Assembly (NCBI RefSeq): GCF_017562075.2
Contig: NC_054084.1
Span: forward strand, 29,418,308 to 29,482,307
Direction of reading: 5' to 3'
Source of the DNA: Anopheles merus
Lineage: Eukaryota > Arthropoda > Insecta > Diptera > Culicidae
Length of the DNA: 64,000 nucleotides
Part shown: positions 14,553 through 28,000 of the stretch, one piece after another
Numbering within the stretch: position 1 is the first letter of the stretch
How the letters are laid out: each line of letters opens with the position of its first letter
Made by a program: the position numbers and the translations under genes
The notes under the pieces: generated by a model
Databases searched by the model: none
What the model saw: only the letters and a program-made list of their open reading frames with translations
Told to the model about the DNA's origin: nothing

Positions 14553-14564
14553 ATCATTTATATT
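14553..14564. repeat. Target-site duplication (right) of SINE
   Basis: ATCATTTATATT, identical to 14342-14353. It abuts the 5' end of the minus-strand SINE. Confidence 0.88.
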
Positions 14565-17500
14565 AGAGTAGTTGAATAACCATTTCGATCGATATTTTGT
14601 AAAAATAAAGCCATCTTATTGAGCTTGCACCTCATTTCATCGAATAAACGTTCCCATGTGTTTCCTATCTTATTGGTACATTTAACATGATTAAAACTTA
14701 ATTTGCACACAATGAAACGATAAACACGACCTAAATTATTAAATCGAATTTCCATGCAATCAACATATTTCTCTTTCGCAACAAAATTAAAACACTCAGG
14801 CAAATGCAATACGTTGAATAACAAAGTACCTTTCTCCTGTCAATCACAGCTTAAAACGCGCAAACATTCAATTTCGTAACACACGCTCTACACAACCAAT
14901 CCACTCACGGATAATCACAACCATTCGCAAAAAACGAAAGCAAAATTTATCAAAACCGACACTACAACCCTTGCGCTTATTCGAAACGTTATCCAACTGT
15001 CACCAGATGCCTCCTGCAGGGTCTGTCGATGCGCCACATTTGAATGATTTATTGCATCAGCATGTCCGATGGCAGGATGGCAGTACACTCACGCCCCGTA
15101 GACACACATGGTGCTGATGGTGCAACTAGCTAATATCACACGCAACATGCAGCAGGGATCCCACACCTCGGAATCTGTCACGCCGCTGACAACATTCGCT
15201 CAACGTTCGAGCAGGAAATAGAATATCATGCATCATGTACAGCAGAAACGCGAAAGCGAAGTGAAAAAGGTTGAACAGCCCAACAACTAGCCCGATACTA
15301 GCTGAGTGTTTTTGCAGTGTACCAAAGAGCGAAATAACCTTACCTCACAGTTTTCCCTGATATCCCCTCAAAGCAATCCTGTGATGGGTTTATTATATTT
15401 TTCATGTTTCATCAACGCAATCGATGGCAACTGCGGCTGTCCAACATGTTCTCGTTTCACTCAGTGCCAGTGTCAGAACAGAATTTTCCCGTTGAATTTC
15501 AATCTCACTCGCTCTACCTCCGTTGCATACATAAACGAAATCTCCACACACACGCCCTTTTCACTTGTGCGTGACCCGTGGTCATTGAATTTTACATTCA
15601 CACCGGAAACTCATTAGTGGGTAACGGTCAATTTCTATGCTTTAGGCACACAAACATCTGCATCGACACTTCCGAAAAGTTAACTGAGAGCCAAACATTC
15701 ACGCTCGCTGCCACCTACTGACAGTTCCCCATAGCTGGAGTTCATTTTCGTTGAATTTCACATCGACATGACCGTGATGGTCAAACGCTATTGAAACTGT
15801 GAAAGGTTGGCTAACAATTTTTCAACCACACATTTCAGCGGAGTAGTAGCGTAGTAGTAGATTTTTAGTAGCGGAAGAGGTGTGCACAAACGACTAAATA
15901 GCGACAAAATAACGACAAAATAACGACGGAGTTGTGTTGAAATATAATCATAGAATGCCAAAGTCACACCCATACTTGGACGCCTAATGTACTGACAACT
16001 TCATTGATTATGGTGGGATTTAGGATAATACAGCTCTGTTGAAATATGTTCATTAGTTTGCTAGATACACTAATTGTTCGTATGCATCATATTCTCCGAT
16101 AAATTTCAAACACCAAGCCAACAATACAATATTGTAACCCATCAACTCTACCTCACACCAAACAAACTTTCGAGCCGATTTTCTGACCCACCTTCGAAAC
16201 CAACAGAGGACTGCTTTGCCACATAATAATTCCCTCACTGGCACACTAATCCAGTTCGATAGTATGCGCCTAGGCCATCGACGTTCCCGGCAATGTTATG
16301 CGGAGCACGATCCGTCAAAGCAACGATACGCTAGCTTCTCTGAGAACGGCTTAGACTGCAGTGTAGCTAATTAAATTTGGTAATATCACGTCAACATAAT
16401 CTCTTTGAAATGTCTTGAGATTGTGTGCTAATCTCCAACTGATGATAGACCGGTATAGGGTAGGGCGAGTTTAGTCACCAAGAAATACAATGAGAACGAC
16501 TAACATACACATGACAAGTTCTCCACGCTATCTTCTTACCGGCACTATCATGGCAAGCTTGAATTATTAAGTCGTAGACGATATTAAAATTAATCTTTCG
16601 ATGGGTCGCGGTAGTTCAATGAATGAGCGAAATTGTCACGGTGGATCTACAGTGATTGGTAGTAAGGCAGAGAGCTACTAGATAGTGTACTGAGAAAATC
16701 TATAAGCCTCTGCGTAAGTAAACTGCTTAGCAAGCTAATATCTTTCATTGATGTGACCACTTATATGTTTCATTTATTTAAAATCTACATCAAAAGGATA
16801 CTATTTCTGTCCAATTAAAATCAGCATGTTCAAGAAGAGTCAATCGTAAAATTACGTTGGACGTGCGTTGCAAAAAATAATGCAAGTGCTTTTTATTATA
16901 AAGATTATAATGATTGAGCTAAAACTTTTCTGGTAACACACTTGACCCATTATCAATCAGAATTAAGCCTGACTTTTATGGTTACATTCATTGTTAAATT
17001 CTCCCACACTTCCACACTGTTAAAGTCATAGAGTCATCTCATTTTCACAACCCCATGTCCAACGTGCAGCAGGGTAGTGAGCTACAGGTGACTGGCCTCA
17101 TAATAAACAGAACACAAAATTGGCACATTGCTGTAACTGAATAATCAGGTTACAAACACACACCTAGCTATCACCCTCCCCAGGAGGTCGGACTGTTTAA
17201 AAGCATTTTCTCGTCCACTCTGCATGAAATCCCTTTGCGGAAAGAACCCTGCCATGCTGTGAGCGATGGGTTATTCTACTTTTTTGTTGTTTTCCTCATC
17301 ATACCTCCCACTCATTTCCATCCTCCTCAGACATTCCACAAGACCGCGCTGCTACAGGTAGATTTAGCAGCCATATACATGCTCTTTGACTCTTGTCTGA
17401 AGGTGTTGTTTAAAATATGATGCTCAAAAAAAACGGACCACTACCAGCAAATCAAATCATACCTTCCGAGAAGTGCTCACTGGCCCCTCCATTGTGGGTG

Positions 17501-20500
17501 TTTGGAGCGGCAAAAAACCGGTCAAGGAGGATCAAAATTATCATGCTCCGAAGGCAGGGCAGCAGCAATTGTGCACACGTGTACCTGATCAGCAATTCAG
17601 ATCAATGCAAATGAAGCTAACCTTCCAACGGGCTGGATTGATCTGGAAATGGGTTTAGTTGCTGAACGTTCCGCTCTAGATGATAATGCCACATAAGAAT
17701 GATTTTTCGCTAAACTCCAGTGAGCATTGTGCTTTTGATTGCTGTATTGTAACTTATTTATTTTGGTGAATATTTGACTTACAATTTCCCAATCCAGGAG
17801 TAGTTTTCCTTATTTTTTGCCCTCAACATGCTGTAATTACTCGCACAGTGACATTCGGTAAATGACATCAGCCTCACAGGGGTTTCGTCTTTTGTTCTAA
17901 CTCTTACCGAATGTGAATCACTCCTCCGCTGAGTAAAGCAGCTGATGCAAAGCTTTTTGGCAAATGTAACTTCTGCTTGATTTGCTGACGCTTGAATGTC
18001 CCGCATAATTACCTTCGCTCGAACAGCACTGGACCAGTTGTTTATGGCGTTTCTACCCACCTCTTTGACCTGCTAGTACAATGCGTCGCTATACATTTGT
18101 CTGACCGTAATCATATCAAAGATCGGATTGGTTCGATAGTAAATTGTGACTTTTTTACGATTCAGCTGATGTTGCAATAATTATGGTCGTCATAACCGCT
18201 CCACAAACTATTTGCAATGAAACGAGAACAATCCGGCTGAAGGCCATTCGGTTCCTTTCGCTAACAGCTGAAGATGAGATGATAGAAAAGCAAACGGGAA
18301 AGCTCATGTTGCTGAATCAGTGTATTACTCTGTCTACTCCACGGGAAGGATAAATAAGCGTTGTAAAATTACTATAAAACTGAATATGGCAATAAATTTT
18401 ACATTCAATTGTAACAATGCCAATAATCATTCTTATCAACAGAATAACTGTACAGATCATCAACTCATGTACACGTGCGTGTACATTATCCTCCCATCAT
18501 GTGTGTAGAGCATTCGAACTAAGCGAAGCAAATTTTGTACATAAACAAACCACGTTATGAAATGATTCAATGATGCATAATCAAGCCCTCTCATTTGCAT
18601 GGGAATTATCGTGTGCTTTTTGTTTCCTCGCCACGAAACAAATGGTCATAAACTGTGAAAAGAATATGCAAGAGTATGCACTAAACCGGAATGCAACAAT
18701 CACATACTCGTTTGGTAGTGAACAAAAGCACCAACCGACCGGCCGTAAAGCAAACATTTTATTAAGCCTAGCATATGACTGTGCTAAGGCGCTAGAAGAT
18801 ATAGAAACCACGCTTTTGCCAGGACAGATCCTATCTTGGTGTGAGGAGTGCTTAATGAAAGAGAAAATTGCAAATTCTTTACTCAGCCTCAGCCGCAATG
18901 CAAACACTGAATGCAAACAAGAGACAGCCCAACGGCACGAGTGTGCAGAAGATGATCGAAACAGAGGGTTTTGACAAACATATTTACTTTGAGTGTATAG
19001 CCGATATATTTGCTTTGTATAAACGAATTAACACATCTTTTGTGTATTTCGTTGAAACCACAAATAACTTAATGTAACTTTGGAAACCTTTTTTTAAAAA
19101 TAGAACAACCACTCGAAAGTAACACAATCTCTATCACAATTGGTAAGACATGTTTGTGTGTTTGCCTATTTGCAATACATTAACATACTGAAACCACAGA
19201 TACGTACAAATGCAAACCTTTTTCAGAAAATCGTTTGAAGGTTCGTGCTTTCCATTCCGATTCTAAACTCGTTTCCGATTCTTTCAGTTTGAGGAGTGAC
19301 AGGGAATCAGGATGATATGTTCTGTGAAAGAGTCGGTCTGAACTTTTCTTTTCCTGTTCTATTTCCTGTCATTTTGAACCTTCTTTTGAGTGGCGGGTTA
19401 CAGCTACAAATGGCTCCGCAAACCGCAAACTGCACCCGAAGAAACGGAAAACGATCCTGACGCTATCTGATTGCATATGCTCCAGTTCCGGTTGCTCAGT
19501 CGGCTCATCGATTTTGGCTTCCATGCGTCGTCACAGCAAACATGCACTGGGATGGAGCAAGCACAAGTTTTGCTCACTTGCATATTGATTCACACACATA
19601 CAGTGCCCTAGGTGCCCTATAGTAAGAAACATTAAACTTGGTTTGTGTTTGTATTTTGGCCCTGCGGCTAAACTAACAAAAAAGACACTCTAAAAATACT
19701 TTTTAATAATTTTATATTTATTTCAAATATAAATAACATTAAATAGAAATTTCCAAGCTTTTATGACCCAATCAAGGCTCTCAGTGACACAACATTCACC
19801 AAAACATCAAAGATCCGGTTTTTCTTTTTATTTCGCTCTGAAGGTGTCTGCTACGCTACAAAAGCCACGGTTTCAACAGCAACATGGCCGAATAAAGTGG
19901 TTTCAAGCGTGTCAATATTGACTTTCCGTACGGCATACCATATCAACGGAAAATGATCGTGAAATTCGTTTGAGTTGCGTTGTGTCATTTTAAAAAGATT
20001 TTCCCCTCAAGCACATAAACCATTCACTTAAGTGTCAATTTTCCTCATGAATAAAGCTCAAATGTAACCAAATATAAAAGTAATAGATGGTAGGACAACA
20101 TTGAGTCTTTATTTCTTTTTTGTGATCAGCTTTTGGTGTCATTTGGTGGAAAGTGATGTAGTTTATTGCTGCTAAAAGCTGAGCAAGTAACTCGTCACAA
20201 TCAACACACAATTCCTTGTTAGGCTTAAAGCCAAACCATTGTGCCTAAAGTAAATATCTTCTCAATCACCACACGAGTGCCTCTCGAACACGCAGTTTAC
20301 GGATTCAGAATAAACCTACCCACTATTAGCCAACGATGATGATTTCCACAACACTACGTGCCAAAGGCTTGGGAATGAGCAAATGTGCACGCTGGGATCA
20401 TAAATCTAGCGGCACAGCACTTAGATAAGTGACCTTTGCCAGCCGTAGGCCGGTTAATGATAAATTTCTTCACAGAACGCAGAACGTCACTGCTCTCCGG

Positions 20501-22000
20501 ACAGATAGAGTGTCGATGTCTTGAAGCGCGTTTACCGTCACGTCAAAGTCGTCCCATCGATTGTGGCGTTGGTTAGCGTTCAGCCACAAAAGGGGAGTCT
20601 TTTGAATGGTTTCGAAAATGATTAATGTCGTTCACCAGCTAACACTACACGGTTACACTCTTGCCACTCCAAACAATATGGATCAGCTTAATGGCTGTTC
20701 AAGTGTATCGATCAGAGTGTGTGTATGTTTCTTTTTTGTTGCCACAATATTATCGATGGAATTGAAAAAAGAAGAAACAACCCAAGCACATGAGCGGATC
20801 CGGAAGAAAAGCAAACACAACACCGCTGCTCTCTTCGCCTGAAGGGAAATGGGAATTCTTAGAGGGCAGTTCATCCTGACTACCCGCTGTGGGCAGGACT
20901 TATAAGCTTTGAGTAAACAGACCCTTGCAGTAGACCGACCCATTGAAAGTTTCAAAAACATATTGTTGGCTTCCTGGTTTATTGAGGAAAATACCCTTTT
21001 TCTATTTCACTTCCTTCCCAGTATGTCCTTGTTTGTTGTGCAAAACTGAATGTTATATCCTTTTAGATAATTTCAAAATTTGCTATAAAAGTTCGGAAAA
21101 GATTTCAACGAATAACAAAAAAAAACCTCTATTCATTCTTTATTTTGTTATTTTTTGCAATGGACTCAGACAATCATTTAAAAACATCTGACAGCTCGCT
21201 CTACTTAGTGACCTAAAAACTAAGCGTGTGTAGCTAAACACTTTTTCATTTGTCATAGCTCCAACGATCCTTTCGAGCCATTGCACCACAATTAGTTTCT
21301 AATAGTTTGTGTGTTTGAAAATGGCATCTATTGCAATCAAATGGCAGGCAGTCGTCTGCCAAACTAATGTCCACTTCTTGAACGCTGGCTACCACATAGA
21401 AACAGTACAGAATGATTGAGAAATAGAGCATGTAATGAATGGCTTGCTTCCGTCGGTCAATTAATAATGTTTATATGTTTCTAAATTGCAATGAGGTCAT
21501 TCATTAATAGATTTCCTGACTGCCAGATTTTGAGAAATTTGTCATGGCTTTACCAGTCCTTTTGACAAAAGGAGGAATGTTCCGTAACTAGTTTCTTTAT
21601 TGAGTGTCCTGTTTATAGAGAAATAATAATCGTAGATATACATGTTATTTACATTTATTTATGCTCATAAACCATCTTTTCTTAGGCATGTTGCTACTAA
21701 AATATGCAATGATATCGAACAACAAATTGGTCGCCATTTGTCATTCAAGATATTAAAAGCTTTCATATAAACACTGTAGCCTACTAAACTCAAACAAAAA
21801 ACGGTTACGGGGAAGCGATGAGTGGGATTATGAAACCTTTCTGCTTTTTCTAACCTTCTTTTTATTGTATAGATTCCACCTCCAACATATTTTCTGTTTT
21901 CTCTTGGCGTATGCAACAGTGCGTAGTAATTGCCCATCGATCCAAGCGGTAGGAAAGCGATTCGGCTACAAATCAGCTTAAATGAGTTTATTCCCCCACA
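14565..22000. other. Non-coding block, no gene recognised
   Basis: It holds a small tandem repeat at 15891-15927 and GTAGTA-rich sequence at 15842-15872. A 134-codon frame at 18570-18974 overlaps a 111-codon antisense frame, which argues for chance. I found no convincing acceptor and donor pair around an open frame. Confidence 0.55.
15891..15927. repeat. 11-bp minisatellite, about 3 copies
   Basis: CGACTAAATAG is followed by CGACAAAATAA twice and then CGAC. The two complete units at 15902-15912 and 15913-15923 are identical. Confidence 0.8.
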
Positions 22001-25000
22001 CACATGCACTGCATAATTTACCCTTCGCACAGAGCATCGCCATCCCGACCAGCCTTTATTTAAGTTTATCGAAAAATCACCGTTTGATAGGTAAGCGATA
22101 AAGGCTATCTTGATGTGGTCTCAACAGGACGCATCGGTCAATTGAAGCACCTCAACATATCATGTGTGATGTATTTGGGTAGATGAAATGTGCCTCCACC
22201 TCTCGTGGGTATGAATTATTTTGGGAACGTGAATTATTCACCAACAAGATCCCGTTCTGTCGATACTGAAGCAAACATTATGCGACTGCTGGTTACTGGC
22301 AGCAAATGTTGAATCGCATTCCAGTCTTGTTGGAATCACTGTTTTTGAAATATGTTGATGAACATACCGATAACCGTAAGTCAGGTTGAACAATCTGTGA
22401 CATTAATTCCTTCCAAAGCATTCCAAGCTTTATGTAAATGCACATATCTGTTCAGCTATAGTATTCACGTTTTGTTCAATTCCTTTCCATCTCATAAAGT
22501 CTGAGAAGAGCATTCAAAACAAATCCGAATGGTTGAACTTTTCGGCAAGTGACAAATTAACATCATCATCACGGCTAAAGTATTTTTATCGCCTATAATT
22601 TATTCACCAAAATAAATATCTTTAATTCAAATGAAAAATCAACACGATTCTTAATCAAAGAATAACTGGTTTCCAGGAAAAACGGGCTTTGATCACTGGC
22701 TGTCCTTACGTCTCTAATAGAGAACCGGCATTCCACTCCTTCAAACTATGAGTTTGGCTTCCAGCCCTGATTTCATTTCACAGCCACCTGCGTTGTGAAT
22801 GAGACTTCATCCGTCTGGTTTCCGGTTTGACCTCGACGCCAAGAACACAGCACAAATGCATTCGATATTCACAGCATGTACACAGCGATGTGTATAATCT
22901 TGCTGAAAAAGCTAAAGTCACTCATGATGCTGGGCTGGAATGGAATTCTTCGACGTTCCAGTATGTACATGTCCAGTTTAAGCTCGCCTGAGTTCATCGC
23001 ACAGACAGTCCATTTTTGCCTTTGGAAGACGAGCCTACCGATTCAGATCTGGCTGGTAATATTATTCCTCTCATGTGATCTTCCATAGGAGGGGATAATT
23101 TTGGGGTTTTCTTTGAATTGCTGGTCAATTTTGATGCCGGTAAAGTTGGTCTGTCTTGGTGGACTATGGGAGCACCATCCTGGTTGAGATGGAAAGTTTC
23201 AAAGTGGAAGTATTTTTTTCAATTGCAATTAACAAAGTTTGGAAATGGAATGGAAATTTTGCTCTGCTTGAGATGTCAGGATAATTAAGTACAGTTGGAA
23301 CCAAAATGAACTCTAAATTACATAAATCTTGTCCATTAAGCTTCAAGCATCGAAACCACAAGTGCAGTAAGCTCGACCATCGTAAACGAACTTTGATATT
23401 AATGCACAACACGTTCTTTTACACTTTCAACGAACTACGGAAGGCAATGTCTGGACTGCTCGATGTACTTTTCGCCGGAAGCAAATGATATTGGCCTAGT
23501 AAATACCTAGCTTATACCACAATTATGTAAGATTTTTGATGCAGTTTTTCAACTTCCGTGGGAAATAGCTCAAACTATTTGATGTGTTCCACGCAAGGTG
23601 AGCTGATTAAATCAATCTTGTATAAAATTAAATGAGACAATTCAATATTTTTTGATAATTTTCGAGTTAAACTAAAATGCTTCAACGTCTAAGTTCTTTC
23701 GTATTCAAAAAATCATCACTTGCACTTCTACATATACCTGATGGTAGATCAGATTAGCATTATAGCATAATGAAACAAAATAGTACAATAACTTTGATGT
23801 ACACAATACTTTATGTTTACGAAACATTGATTTGGTTTGATTTGATTTAGTTAAATATTATGGAATAATTATACAAAGCAAACAACGAATTTATTAAACT
23901 ATGCAAAGCTCAATTTTCCAATTTTTTCAGCAATTATATAGCAGCGTAGTCTGTTACGGTTTAACATGGATCAATATCAACCAACCATTATCGCCCGCAG
24001 TGTACGGTGCGTGTAGAACATGCCAAATTCAAATTATGTATCACACGCGCAATAAACGATAATGTTGGATGGTGTCCAAATGTAGTGCAACCTTAAACTC
24101 CCTTTTGGTGTTTAAATGTTGATGAATGTATTGCAGTGGTGGTATTTTTCCGTGATACAATAGAGCAAATAGCCTCCAGATTCCCTAACGGCAAATAATC
24201 AACGCCAAAGATCCCCTTTAAGAGCTACCTGTCAGTCTCATAAACAACACATCACCTTGAAGGGCAATCGTATCAAAAATAATACTATGAAAAAAAATAT
24301 TGTGACACACAAAAGCAATCCACTCCAGCTCTACCAGCTCACGGACACAATCCGGCAACAGAATGCGAGAACGGCCAATTTATTCCGCCAACTGTACAAA
24401 ATAATTTCACTCCTGTCACGTCAACCACGAAGCGGCCTACGCCAGATGTCCTTTTTCTCGTTTTCCTGCCCTGCAATACATTTTTCAGCTGGTCAGCAAA
24501 ATAACAAACCAACTAGAAGGCTCAATGCGAAGTCTACATGTTGCTTGAGCTCCCTCCCTAGAAAACATTTCCACTTTGCACCCAGTGTCGTCTCTATTAA
24601 ACAACATATCCTACAGCTCTTAATCTCTCTCGCTTTTCTCTTGGTTTAACGTTGAAATTAGGATCTTTCTGATCTTTTTCTGTAAAGGAATATTTTCGTT
24701 GTGAAATTCCTTTTCTCGCTCGTGTTGCTTCAAACCAAGCATGAATTGGCTGACATTGTTAGGCATGCCGCTGTCATCAGACCCGCACCACACACCAATC
24801 TGTGGCCATTCATCTTTCTCAAACAGCTGGGAGCGTGGGACGACGACGACGATGGATCAAATAGCTGCTATGTATGAGAGTGTCTCATGATTAGCGTCAT
24901 TTATGGTTGGAAGAATCTTCAAGGTTCCGTCTAGGACACAACGTCTACAGCCAGAGTCATACAACAAATACAAAAATCGAGCTTAAATTTACTTTCGGGA

Positions 25001-28000
25001 GTGCTTAAAGTGTTTCATTAGTAAAAGAATCTCAACCCAGTAGACCAGTCATGCTCGTTTACTTCGAGTAGATCGATCTAACTTAATTTAATACATTCCA
25101 ATCGCTACGCATGCTCCAGTTCCGAAGTCATTTAGTTCCTTATTGCACCATTTGACTTCTCCTTGTGATGAACGAGAGTTGCAAGAAAAGTCAGAGGTGC
25201 AAAGAGCATTGGGTACGGGAAACGGTTTTTAATCTTTCGAGCAGCTCAACGAATTGACGTTTTAGCCTTTCAGCTCCCAGGAGATCGAGGAAAACAGTGC
25301 CATATTATCAAAAGTGCTAACATTTATACCTGCCGATACCGACGTTCAATATCCATTTCCTTGACACACTGTTGGCTTCTTTCGGTCAATTCCATTGGGC
25401 CTTGTAAATCACAAACCCCCTAGCGAATAAGTGGGCAAGAAAAATAATGCTGCGAAAAAGGATCTCCCAACGGCAGCGCACAGATTGCTTTTTCGCTAAA
25501 GTACGGCCTCCGATGGACGCAAGCCGAGAAATTCATTCGCACCAATCTTCATTTCCCACTGACCTGTTTCGATTGCGGAGGTTCTTCGTTTCGTTCTACG
25601 CTTCCAAACACTTCCACTATCTTTTCAGCACACATACACTCAGACAACCGGCTTGAAAGAAACTATTTGCTTCGAATCGTTCTTACCGCAATGCACCATG
25701 GCCAGCTGGGTTTGGTAAGCTTTGTTTGCGTTTCCTGGCAGCTGTCCGATGCCATTCGGGTGTGAGTGTGTCTCGTTCACTTAATTCCTTCCTTCTCTTG
25801 GGCTGCACCATCCACTCCTCTGGTCCTCTACCCAATCAAACAACTTCAATGTCGATTTCGATTGAGTCTATTCTTCCAAAACATTGAAAATGTGTTCCTC
25901 AAACCGATTGCACCAAGTCGATCCAGTAGTAGCAGCATCAGCTAGAGGCAGGTGCTCGTTATTGTTGAGGATTTGTGGTCAATAAGCAGCTGTGCAGTAA
26001 GGGAGGATTCTGTTTTCGTTCCCGTCGCACCGATTGCTATGTGGACAACTTTGTGGATGACACAGTTGGGAAATGCAGTTACAGACTGCACTATTTGCAT
26101 TTCCACTTAAGTACATTGCATGACGATTCCAGGCCACTCTACAGCTGTTGCTGGTGGAGGTAAGGTTTAAGTAAAATATTTTAAAATTAAAAGAAATATC
26201 GCTTTTCTTATTCTTCTATTTAATGTGTGTTCAACCGAGCGTATTTTATTGCAAAGTTAACGCAGCCGTAGTAGTGAACGAGTGAGATTTAACATGAAAG
26301 TGTCCATGTTACTTACGCAAAGGTAACTTCCAGCTTTCGGACAAACAACCACACACACAAACATACGCACACCTTCATCCATAACATATTCATATTTCAA
26401 CACCAGAACCAGCTCTGTACGCAGAACATATGCAAATTCACTGCTACTGCAGAAAGATTAGGTCAGTCTGTGGCAACAAAACCGCCTGCAAAGGAAGAGA
26501 GTACAACACTCCGTACAGCTCCATCATACAATGTAAAGTTGCAGTAATTGCCGGATCATGGTAGCTTATGTCTGATGCATGTCGGACATTAATAATCCTT
26601 CTCGAACAAAGGATTTTGCCCGTTACAGTTTGCTATCATCTCCTGAATGTTTTACAATCTTACATAATAAAGTCATTCAAAAGTTTTTTATGTTTTCTCT
26701 TGAATTGTCTTGAATTTTGTTTATAAAAAATACTGAAAAAGAACTGTCTTTACAGCGTTTACTTAATCAATTATCATGCTATATGTATAAACAAAATATC
26801 AGAAGATAAAAAAAGAAAGTTACTGAAAGGGATATAATGTTCTGAGTATGCGAAATCAGTTAGACAATTGCACCGAAAGCGGTGTAACAAACGATCAGCT
26901 GTGGAATAAATTTCAATTTTCAATTTCCTTCAATGCATCCAATGTTACTAACCGAGTCCACATCCTTTTCTCTCCTTGTTTGACGATGTACGAAGGTGGT
27001 AACAATTGTGGCCATTTGAATAATGCAGCTCCGGCAGAAGGTGAAACCCAAAAAGCAAACCACCGGGAACATATTTTATAACACCCAACCTGGCTACGAA
27101 AAGGAAGCAAATAGAAATCAAAATAGTTCAGCATATAAACTGCACAAATACAACGACTATTCGTCTTTCAAGCAAGAATCTAAAACGCTCGACGAAACAT
27201 GAATAATGTATGGAACACTGAACAAGCTGCTGAATAAATTTGTTCTAAATTGAATAGAATAATGTGGTCGATGTGGTTTGTTTCAAGGATATAAAACATT
27301 GTCTATGGGTGTTTTTGACATTCATTGGAGGTAAGTAACATTCAATGAAGGGATTGCTTTTTCAAACTATTATAGCCTAATGTGTTCATCAAATGCTCTT
27401 TTGAATTCATGTTATGCCCAGAAAACCATACACGGCATAGAAACCCGAACTAAATATTTCGCTGCACGGGACATTAATGACGTCACGGGGGAGCTATGCG
27501 TTCGGTACAATGAATTTGTTCGAACGAGCATGTAATAGTTACGTATCATTTATTCAACAGCACACTCTATTTTGGGTTCACTTTTCTCGTTCCATCTTTT
27601 CAAAGGGCATAATTACAAGTTACAGTTTTTGTAATATATTATTTTCAACATTTTTTTACATGGCCCTACAAGTTAGTCTATTTTCGTGGACTTTTGATGG
27701 AACTAACACAGTAGCTGCAATCCTGTCAGGATGTGAAAAAAGGAAATGTCTCTTCCTATAGCAAAGTTGTACCAGGACCATTTCAGTTGGTGTACTGCAT
27801 GAACAGAGGAGAGGGTTTCGGCAAAAAGACGCAGTAAGAGCTTTTCAGGTTCAAAAAGACTATACATTTTATCGTTGGAAACTAGTTTTCAGAGTATCGA
27901 GTCTGCCATTTCACAGCTTGTCAAGCTATTCCAAATATCATTTTTATAAATTTTCACAAACATATTGCTTCGTAGTAAGAAGAGCGAGTGAAACTTCAAA

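Noticed and set aside
18570..18974. 134-codon + frame with a 111-codon antisense frame
   Set aside because: Both frames are open over the same bases, which points to composition rather than coding. No motif was found.
25975..26163. Cys-containing frame ending at a GGAG|GTAAGG donor-like site
   Set aside because: The upstream AG sites lack a polypyrimidine tract and the frame lacks coding bias.
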